DNA from: JBAYHA01 sp964605975
GTDB taxonomy: Bacteria; Patescibacteriota; Patescibacteriia; UBA11705; JABHMO01
Length of the DNA stretch: 27,674 nucleotides
Direction of reading: 5' to 3'
NCBI GenBank assembly: GCA_964605975.1
Contig: CAZSER010000007.1
Span: forward strand, 1 to 27,674
Of the stretch, positions 22,501-27,674 are shown in pieces (the stretch's first letter is position 1; each line of letters begins with the position of its first letter). A program made the translations under genes and the position numbers. A model generated the notes under the pieces. That model had not been told where the DNA came from. It did no database searches and worked only from the letters and a program-made list of their open reading frames with translations.

Positions 22501-24317
22501 GCCAGTTGCTCAGGTGGTTTTCTCTTTATCATTTCAGCCAATTGAAAACTTAATTGAAAATAGCAATTACCAGTTTTTCCTCTTTCTAAAAATTCTTGAT
22601 ATGAAAAACCCAGATCCTCCAATCGGCGAATCTTGTTTTTGGTTTCTTCTAAATCATCGACAAAAACGCTATCTGCCAACAAACTTAATTTCTTTTCTAA
22701 ATGTTTGACATTAGCAAATAAATCTTCATTTTTCAATCCCCAAAAATCTTTTGCTAATTGACATTGTTCTATAAAAACCCATAACTTGTTAACATCCTTA
22801 GTCGTTATATTTTCCTTATTCAAAATGGAATAAACCATATATACCTCTTCGGGAAAATCTTCCTGTTTTAAGTGATAAACAGTTTTTATCTCTTGCCAAA
22901 AATTAAAATCACACTCTCCAAAACCTTCAGACTGAAACAATAAAAAATTTCGATATTCTTGCCTTAATAATTCTTGACGAACGGGATCTTGCCAAAAATC
23001 AGGGGGTAAGTTCAAAGCTTTAACAAAAGCAACTTTTTGTTTATACCTATTCTGACCATTAACCAAAAAATCTTTTAAGGCATCGCCAAAGGCTTTTTCT
23101 ACTATCTCTACAGGTACTTTAGTATGCTTAATAAGTTGTGGAACTTTACGGCCTTCCCTCAAAATTAAATTTTCTGCTTTTACAAACATCGCTTCCAACA
23201 AAAACTGCGAATATTCCGCCACCTGCTGATTTTGATAAATATTTTCATCCAAATTTCCCAACACAAAAGAAGCACCACGAAACTGCGCCACTGGCAGACC
23301 AGAACGAAAAACAACTTCACTAGTTTTTCTAACGGTTTCTCTTCCCAAGACCTTGCCCCAATAGTTCCCAATTTCCCGCAAATAATCTTTGGGTTGAATC
23401 TTGGAAACAGCAAAAATATCATTTTTATCTTCTGTCGCCAAAAAATACTGGAAACTTTTTCTTGCCAAATCTCCTAATTCGCGATCGGAATTAATCATCA
23501 ACTCATCAACATCCAAGGTTTCTAAAAAATTATTTAACTTCTTTAATTTTTCAAAATCTTCTTCTTCTGTTTCATTACGCAAAAAATCTTTTATTAACTT
23601 CTCAAAAATACTCAAATTTTTTAACAAAAAATTCTTAGCCATTTCTTTTTTCATCTCCGGATTCAAAGATTTTATCAACTCCGGACAACTTTCTACCAAC
23701 TCAATCATTTTGAGATGATTTTCCTCAATAAATCGAGCCATTAATTGACTTAAAACAGGTTGAAATTCAGGATTATTAGCGATTTCTGGTAAAAACTGTA
23801 CCCCTGCAAAAGAAAACTCTACCGGAAAAGTTTTTGCCAGATGTTGGAAATCGGCAAAAAAACTTTTCTCATAATCACCCTTGACCCGTTGTTCTTGACT
23901 AAAGTTTTGCGGATCAGAAAAATAAAAAGTTTTGAAAAAACTAGTCATTTTCTCTCGGGGAATGAAAAACATTATCTCACGAAAAATCCGACTAATACTT
24001 GGATGTTTTGCTCTTAATAGTTCCACTATTTCCGGAGAAACAGAATCTTCTTGGGCTATTACTTCTGTCAGCGAGTTAATTTTTTCTACTATTTCCTCTT
24101 TTTCCGTACAAAAAAATTCGGGAATAGTTAAATAAATACCATCCGCAGTTTGGCCTTTTTGCTTTTCAAAACTATCTTGCGCCTCTAAATATTTGGATAT
24201 TTTTAATTCCAAATCAATAATACTTTTTTGGATCTCTTGGTCTTTGTTTTCCTGTTCAGACAAATGTGTTTTGTTTTCCTGATTATTGACAACTATTTGA
24301 GATTCAACAAACGACAT
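19587..24317 (-). CDS. Giant hypothetical protein, 1576 aa
   Basis: I do not recognise this protein. It has no signal peptide and no clear membrane segment, so it is probably cytoplasmic. Most of it is charged and helical, in the style of an alpha-solenoid scaffold with irregular repeats of about 40-60 residues. Near residues 960-985 there is a Tyr/Asp/Gly tract (YGYGGYDDYDEYFDQQ). The last 200 residues are different: a compact, mixed domain with GVYPLGNGSCQNYFKG (Cys near 1414), LLGYVGDAHSRALYVLDLN and ARSILKLSKNGCLFMEPIY. This looks like an ordered, perhaps catalytic or ligand-binding unit. The ATG at 24317 has no SD and follows a promoter by about 16 nt. It is transcribed alone and flanked by cassettes C and D. 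Confidence 0.85.
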   Translation of the reverse strand: MSFVESQIVVNNQENKTHLSEQENKDQEIQKSIIDLELKISKYLEAQDSFEKQKGQTADGIYLTIPEFFCTEKEEIVEKINSLTEVIAQEDSVSPEIVELLRAKHPSISRIFREIMFFIPREKMTSFFKTFYFSDPQNFSQEQRVKGDYEKSFFADFQHLAKTFPVEFSFAGVQFLPEIANNPEFQPVLSQLMARFIEENHLKMIELVESCPELIKSLNPEMKKEMAKNFLLKNLSIFEKLIKDFLRNETEEEDFEKLKKLNNFLETLDVDELMINSDRELGDLARKSFQYFLATEDKNDIFAVSKIQPKDYLREIGNYWGKVLGRETVRKTSEVVFRSGLPVAQFRGASFVLGNLDENIYQNQQVAEYSQFLLEAMFVKAENLILREGRKVPQLIKHTKVPVEIVEKAFGDALKDFLVNGQNRYKQKVAFVKALNLPPDFWQDPVRQELLRQEYRNFLLFQSEGFGECDFNFWQEIKTVYHLKQEDFPEEVYMVYSILNKENITTKDVNKLWVFIEQCQLAKDFWGLKNEDLFANVKHLEKKLSLLADSVFVDDLEETKNKIRRLEDLGFSYQEFLERGKTGNCYFQLSFQLAEMIKRKPPEQLADYYAFLQSLPLEKDKILVRVFLLKDLKTTQRVANGFSLELSAIDLADKLAKAEKFGSLFILSSKDQKVKLFYEEFLQKKKKEYLSCQSEAEASKLQSELKALYSLGGEKIILEILNNLNRFLGMPKGKTPFPKKEMELMLGLGDEFLPWLHEFYVFANDDRVPTLYREKIFDRFCVDSKNNEIFNSEVLRSYLKENKEYLLKPENTFELEPFFAREREINNQEIKNRYVRREEISLWSFWGKNQRSIIDWHGDYPGIPLENILPLATVTDVFDPTNPFLEKFEKFSIKVAKSERATEQIQYFLANTPIWSKTISAGLDRVLREIDFGQDISEAFELKEIGSYLQMMNSLKTAQEEHIREQFYGYGGYDDYDEYFDQQAHFNSLVVQFEKRMVEAMVGATNLKELKEKMENFCLAEFRSLFANNEISTEKINSVKKAWGENLEPIMTYLVRYPELADYLIDLFEHFDSSTSWQNYRYDLSRNSVKEQVGWLSPAQLELWKRNFVVELGELTLAERNVDPALKTKEIIFESVLRQGHLLEGDDQKKHLSLQEYLSAIFTEIEKRPVEQQTILEGEKQEILWEMTVIDKIFEAEDAERVQTIWKEKLAGEQEFSFNAKTEKIIKDLAKYLDVADAKNFLEEYLQKSEQAKKDKNSKFFVKDLITEERRKKIVLKISQKKAEALVVLENVELLKKFSLPVSEKIETKDLFARRKELTIKLDLLALVGIDKQLLLAGKLHHDGKKDNEQLIKSLKNLKAYFQGVSFLGDLENIENLIDLNEDISVSKKLAFLSTDEAQMLFNVGVYPLGNGSCQNYFKGTVAEALLGYVGDAHSRALYVLDLNKLSDKYAEIVAREGITALLDNDKIPQKEVLESVIARSILKLSKNGCLFMEPIYTVLNKGDVSLRNKIITFLQKNYGQKMQIDLAVGAGDYEITVPASANPEGQYEDSGVNYDDYVGIGKMVGEYSLRVGLVK

Positions 24318-24340
24318 AACTTTTGTTTTTTAACTTCTTT

Positions 24341-24369
24341 ATTTTATCATTTTATAACTTTTATGTAAA
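24341..24369 (-). promoter_or_regulatory. Promoter of the giant gene
   Basis: TTTACA (24369-24364) and TAAAAT (24346-24341) are separated by 17 bp. The -35 box overlaps the end of the T-run of the upstream terminator. Confidence 0.6.
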
Positions 24370-24395
24370 AAAACTCTCGTTGCTAACGAGAGTTG
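24367..24395 (-). terminator. Intrinsic terminator of cassette D
   Basis: AACTCTCGTT (24372-24381) pairs perfectly with AACGAGAGTT (24386-24395) around a 4-nt loop, followed by seven T on the minus strand. The stem begins one base after the stop codon of cassette D. Confidence 0.9.
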
Positions 24396-25325
24396 CTAAT
24401 AATATTTAATTTCATTTATCAACAGATCGACAACAATGAAATCTTTTTCTGCTAATTTTTTTTCTAAATTCTCTTTGAGAACTTTCTCCATTTCCGGTTT
24501 GGATAAATGAAGTAAACCAACATCTATTTCCAAATAAAACCCATAATCAAGCATTTTAGCTTCTCTGATTTTCTCTAGATAATTACTTAATTCTAGCGAC
24601 AAGGAAAGAAAAGTTCCCCAATTTTTTGGATTATTTGAGCCATTCTTGACAAAACTTTCCAAAAGGCTATACGAATCCACGGTAAAATCCACCTTGACTA
24701 AAACTTGATCAGAAGAAAAATAAGATATTTTCGCTTTAAACTTATCTTCCTTCTTCGGCATAGTAAAAACCATTGCGTCAGCAGGCAAAATTTCAATAAA
24801 ACTCTTTTCTTGTAGTTCCATCTGTCCCGGCAAAATATAACTATCCCCACCAATACGAACAAAATTGAATCCGTAATAAAGAGAAATTGCCACTAGCAAC
24901 CAACAAAATGAACAGATCAAATATCTAATTGGCCGAGTAGTCATTACTCCTAAAAAAAAATCTCTTGCCGATCCCCCAACTCGATGATTAAAAAATGTTC
25001 TTAGCTCTCTTCTTCGGAGAAAAAGAACAACAACTAATAATATCAACCATATTGATTCACTAAAATGACGGTAGAGAAGTTGAGTAAACAGCAAGTACGA
25101 AAGAAAAATCAAAACAAACAGCCACCCCAACCTTAGCAAGACCGCAATGCTTTCCAGAAAAAAACCATGTCGATCTCCCCAACCAAACGGCCAGTTTTGA
25201 TAATCAGAAATTAAAGATCTTTTCAGGATCTGATCCTGATAATAAAAATGATCATTTCTATAAAACCCCGTAAGATAGATCCACAAACGAAAAAAAACCT
25301 GCACAATTCTAGACCTTTTTTCCAT
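24396..25325 (-). CDS. Membrane protein with a possible band-7/SPFH-like domain, 309 aa (cassette D)
   Basis: The N-terminal half has a basic start and three or four hydrophobic segments (about 57-82, 88-103 and 131-153). The C-terminal 150 residues are soluble. Strands (KFKAKISYFSSDQVLVKVDF) lead to a helical middle and end with EKVLKENLEKKLAEKDFIVV followed by DLLINEIKYY. This order and the last helix-strand resemble the end of SPFH/band-7 domains. That is an inference by eye and the similarity is weak. I start at the ATG at 25325, not at 25394, because SD GGAGGT (25336-25331) is 5 nt upstream and the longer start would overlap the promoter. Single gene with its own promoter and terminator. 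Confidence 0.75.
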   Translation of the reverse strand: MEKRSRIVQVFFRLWIYLTGFYRNDHFYYQDQILKRSLISDYQNWPFGWGDRHGFFLESIAVLLRLGWLFVLIFLSYLLFTQLLYRHFSESIWLILLVVVLFLRRRELRTFFNHRVGGSARDFFLGVMTTRPIRYLICSFCWLLVAISLYYGFNFVRIGGDSYILPGQMELQEKSFIEILPADAMVFTMPKKEDKFKAKISYFSSDQVLVKVDFTVDSYSLLESFVKNGSNNPKNWGTFLSLSLELSNYLEKIREAKMLDYGFYLEIDVGLLHLSKPEMEKVLKENLEKKLAEKDFIVVDLLINEIKYY

Positions 25326-25365
25326 TTTAAACCTCCATAAAGTTATCAATGAACAGAGAAAATTA

Positions 25366-25394
25366 CTTTTATCATTTTTAAAATATATTGTCAA
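25366..25394 (-). promoter_or_regulatory. Promoter of cassette D
   Basis: A perfect TTGACA (25394-25389) and TAAAAG (25371-25366) are separated by 17 bp. The leader is about 34 nt and contains the SD. Confidence 0.7.
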
Positions 25395-25458
25395 ATCAAA
25401 AACCTCTAAAAAATGCCCCTAAAATTGTTACCCTTAAACATAACTACTATCTCTATTC

Positions 25459-25487
25459 TTGAAAAAAAGATATAATTAACCTATAAT
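25459..25487 (+). promoter_or_regulatory. Promoter of uvrB
   Basis: TTGAAA (25459-25464) and a perfect TATAAT (25482-25487) are separated by 17 bp. A second TATAAT (25471-25476) lies between them. The leader to the ATG at 25508 is about 14 nt with no SD. No SOS/LexA box is visible. Confidence 0.8.
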
Positions 25488-25507
25488 TGCTTTTTCGTAT
25501 CAAAAAT

Positions 25508-27565
25508 ATGGATTTCCAACTAACATCTAACTATCAACCAGCGGGAGATCAGCCCAAAGCCATTGAACAACTGGTTTTTGGTTTACAAAAAAAATTAAAG
25601 AACCAAACCCTTCTCGGCGTCACCGGATCAGGAAAAACTTTTACCATTGCCAATGTTATTCAACAAATCCAAAAACCAACTTTGGTAATTGCGCACAATA
25701 AAACTTTGGCGGCTCAACTTTGCAACGAATTCCGAGAATTTTTTCCGAATAATGCCGTCGAATATTTTGTTAGTTATTATGATTATTATCAACCGGAGGC
25801 CTATTTAGCCAACTCTGACACTTACATTGAAAAAGAAGCGCAAATAAATGAAGAGATTGATCGCCTTCGTCATGCTTGTACTCAAGCACTTTTGACCAGA
25901 AAAGATGTAATTATTGTCGCTTCCGTTTCCGCAATTTATGGTTTGGGATCACCAAAAGAATATGAAAAGATTGTTCTACATCTGACAAAAAAACAGTTAA
26001 TTGATCGCCGAGAACTATCCCAAAAATTAACAGACATGTATTTCGAAAGAACTAATAGCGACTTGCGACGAGGTCATTTTCGTTTGCACGGACAAGTTTT
26101 GGAAATCATGCCCGTCAATGAAGAAAAAATTTATAGATTATCCATCGATGAAAAAATATCCTCCATTGAAATTATTGATCCGATCAGCAGAAAACTTCTA
26201 AACGAAACAACGGATCTTTGGCTTTTCCCTGCCAAACACTACATCGCAGGAGAACAGTCTAAACAAAAAGCTTTATCAGAAATAGAAAAAGATTTACAAG
26301 AACAGTTAACCGTTTTCAAAAAAGAAAATAAAGTTTTAGAACATGAAAGACTTTCGCGCCGAATAAGATATGATTTGGAACTAATAAAAAATATCGGTTA
26401 TTGCAACGGTATTGAAAATTATTCTCGTTATTTCGATGAAAGAAAACCGGGAGAGGCTCCCTTTACTCTTTTGGACTATTTTGCCAAAGGAACAAAAGAT
26501 TTTTTGACAATAATTGACGAATCTCATGTCACACTACCCCAAATTAGAGGTATGTATGCCGGAGATAAAAGTCGCAAAGATTCTTTGATCGAACATGGAT
26601 TCCGTCTACCCAGTTGCCGAGATAACCGTCCGTTAAAATTTAATGAATTTGAAGAAAAAATTGGTCAAGCTATTTTTACTTCCGCCACTCCAAGCAATTA
26701 TGAAATTGAGAACAGTCAACAAATTGTGGAACAGATTGTCCGCCCTACCGGACTTATTGATCCGGAAATTATCATCAAACCGGTAATAGCCGGCAAAGAA
26801 AAATCACAAATTGAAGATTTGATTAGCAGAATTGAACAAAGAATTAAAGTTAATGAACGAGTTTTGGTGACAACTTTAACAAAAAAAATGGCTGAAGATT
26901 TAACTGATTATTTATTAAAAAAGAAAATCAAAGTAAGTTATCTACATAGTGATATTGACACGTTAGAAAGAATTCAAATTATTACCGACCTTCGACGCGG
27001 GAATGTTGATGTTATTATTGGTGTTAATTTACTACGAGAAGGGCTAGACATGCCAGAAGTTTCATTAGTGGCGATTCTCGATGGCGACAAAGAAGGTTTT
27101 TTGCGTTCCGAAACAAGTTTAATTCAGACGATTGGCCGAGCGGCCAGAAATATCAACGGTCAAGTTCTTATTTATGCTGACAAAATAACGGAATCAATCA
27201 AAAAAGCAGTTTCGGAAACAACCAGAAGAAGAAAAATTCAACTTGCTTATAACAAAGAACATAATATCACTCCCAAAACCATTGAAAAAGCAATCAAAAA
27301 TATTTTAGAAGACTTTGGGTTGAGTTTAAAAGAAAAAAGACCAAAAAACAAAAAAACAACTGAGGACAAGAACAAAAGAACACAAGAACAAAATAAAATT
27401 ACAAAAATCGCTGAACTGGATATTATTGGCGACAAAAGACCGCTTGAAATAATTATCAAGGAAAAAGAAAAACAGATGCGACAAGCTTCCAAAAATTTGC
27501 ATTTTGAATTAGCAACAATTTTGCGTGATGAAATTTGGGAATTACGAAAAAGAATAAAAAAATAA
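25508..27565 (+). CDS. uvrB: Excinuclease ABC subunit B
   Basis: UvrB is the DNA-damage-verifying helicase-like subunit of nucleotide excision repair; it receives DNA from UvrA and recruits UvrC. The 685-aa product has Walker A GVTGSGKT (about 37-44), the beta-hairpin region with YYDYYQPEAY, DESHVTLPQIRGMYAGD with the DExH-like motif, FTSATPSNYE, the helicase motifs V-VI (VGVNLLREGLD-like GVNLLREGLDMPEV and QTIGRAARN), and a C-terminal UVR domain that binds UvrC (KQMRQASKNLHFELATILRD). One small deviation is LRHACTQALLTRKDVIIVAS where LRHSATxAL is usual. I use the ATG at 25508; a TTG at 25487 falls inside the -10 box and cannot be the start of the main transcript. Confidence 0.97.
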   Translation: MDFQLTSNYQPAGDQPKAIEQLVFGLQKKLKNQTLLGVTGSGKTFTIANVIQQIQKPTLVIAHNKTLAAQLCNEFREFFPNNAVEYFVSYYDYYQPEAYLANSDTYIEKEAQINEEIDRLRHACTQALLTRKDVIIVASVSAIYGLGSPKEYEKIVLHLTKKQLIDRRELSQKLTDMYFERTNSDLRRGHFRLHGQVLEIMPVNEEKIYRLSIDEKISSIEIIDPISRKLLNETTDLWLFPAKHYIAGEQSKQKALSEIEKDLQEQLTVFKKENKVLEHERLSRRIRYDLELIKNIGYCNGIENYSRYFDERKPGEAPFTLLDYFAKGTKDFLTIIDESHVTLPQIRGMYAGDKSRKDSLIEHGFRLPSCRDNRPLKFNEFEEKIGQAIFTSATPSNYEIENSQQIVEQIVRPTGLIDPEIIIKPVIAGKEKSQIEDLISRIEQRIKVNERVLVTTLTKKMAEDLTDYLLKKKIKVSYLHSDIDTLERIQIITDLRRGNVDVIIGVNLLREGLDMPEVSLVAILDGDKEGFLRSETSLIQTIGRAARNINGQVLIYADKITESIKKAVSETTRRRKIQLAYNKEHNITPKTIEKAIKNILEDFGLSLKEKRPKNKKTTEDKNKRTQEQNKITKIAELDIIGDKRPLEIIIKEKEKQMRQASKNLHFELATILRDEIWELRKRIKK

Positions 27566-27580
27566 AACAGTTTCGCCCGC

Positions 27581-27604
27581 AAAAAAACCGCTGAAAAGCG
27601 GTTT
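27581..27604 (-). terminator. Intrinsic terminator for a minus-strand gene entering from the right
   Basis: AAACCGC (27585-27591) and GCGGTTT (27598-27604) form a stem followed on the minus strand by a run of T. An outer stem GCCCGC/GCGGGC (27575-27580, 27609-27614) surrounds it. On the plus strand no T-run follows, so it ends a minus-strand transcript better than uvrB. Confidence 0.7.
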
Positions 27605-27619
27605 CAGAGCGGGCAAGGG

Positions 27620-27674
27620 TTATTCTTCCGTTAAAATCAAACTACTTATCAATTTATTTAATCTATTCTTGAAA
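27620..27674 (-). CDS. Possible C-terminal end of a convergent gene (partial)
   Basis: Read on the minus strand from the window edge, a frame of 17 codons is open (FKNRLNKLISSLILTEE) and ends in TAA at 27622-27620. The terminator just beyond it supports a real gene end. The stretch is too short to identify, and an open frame of this length can occur by chance. Confidence 0.35.
   Translation of the reverse strand, partial: FKNRLNKLISSLILTEE

Noticed and set aside
25326..25394. Longer start for the cassette D protein (23 extra residues)
   Set aside because: It would run through the promoter and the SD. The GGAGGT 5 nt before the ATG at 25325 fixes the start.
18061..25480. Genomic island inserted at the 3' end of tRNA-Tyr, carrying cassettes B-D and the giant gene
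   Set aside because: The layout is tempting, but I find no direct repeat of the tRNA 3' end near 25395-25500, no integrase, and the tRNA has its own terminator right after CCA.
25487..25507. Upstream TTG start for uvrB (seven extra residues)
   Set aside because: The TTG overlaps the TATAAT box (25482-25487), so it cannot be on the main transcript. The ATG at 25508 gives the family-typical N-terminus.
1..27674. CRISPR array, IS element or prophage genes
   Set aside because: No regularly spaced direct repeats, transposase, integrase or structural phage genes are visible in the window.
1..27674. Recoded TGA (glycine) as in Gracilibacteria/Absconditabacteria
   Set aside because: All conserved genes are full length under the standard code and none needs an internal TGA; one gene even ends in TGA.

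Overview
The window looks like a chromosomal piece of a Candidate Phyla Radiation (Patescibacteria, probably Parcubacteria-like) genome. It is very AT-rich and gene-dense, its intergenic gaps are short, and it mixes universal housekeeping genes (rpsB, tsf, pheS, pheT, dnaX, uvrB, a CCA-adding enzyme) with several proteins I cannot match to a named family. The standard bacterial code fits: every recognisable gene is intact. The lineage is inferred from style and gene content, not from a marker-gene tree.

Layout. 1-365: a REP-like hairpin and a small HTH gene. 376-1533 (-): a GT4 glycosyltransferase with a consensus promoter and no room for a leader. 1702-2186 (-): a stand-alone hypothetical cassette. 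2188-4615 (+): an operon of a lipoprotein, the CCA-adding enzyme and TspO. 4711-5649 (+): a hydrophilic hypothetical protein. 5763-5836 (-): tRNA-Gln(CTG). 5883-7526 (-): dnaX, which carries a 72-bp in-frame palindromic insertion and an A7 slippery site. 7636-15395 (-): a probable six-gene operon, pheS / unknown / pheT / small membrane protein / VirD4-TraG-like ATPase / unknown. 15558-17709 (-): the rpsB-tsf-ricT operon with a structured leader. 18061-18146 (+): tRNA-Tyr(GTA). 18181-25394 (-): an accessory block of three stand-alone unknown cassettes around a 1576-aa unknown protein. 25508-27565 (+): uvrB. At the right edge there is probably the tail of a convergent minus-strand gene.

Expression signals are unusually easy to read. 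Nearly every promoter I mark has exactly 17 bp between the -35 and -10 boxes. Most housekeeping genes have short AT-rich leaders with no Shine-Dalgarno (SD) sequence. Four unknown genes (1731-2120, 18215-18937, 19097-19429, 24396-25325) instead share a perfect TTGACA -35 box, a leader of about 20-35 nt with a GGAGG-type SD, and a private terminator.

The items most worth a second look are the cloverleaf-like palindrome cluster in dnaX just upstream of a probable tau/gamma frameshift site, the four matching cassettes, the giant unknown protein, the folded rpsB leader, and the unknown gene between pheS and pheT.
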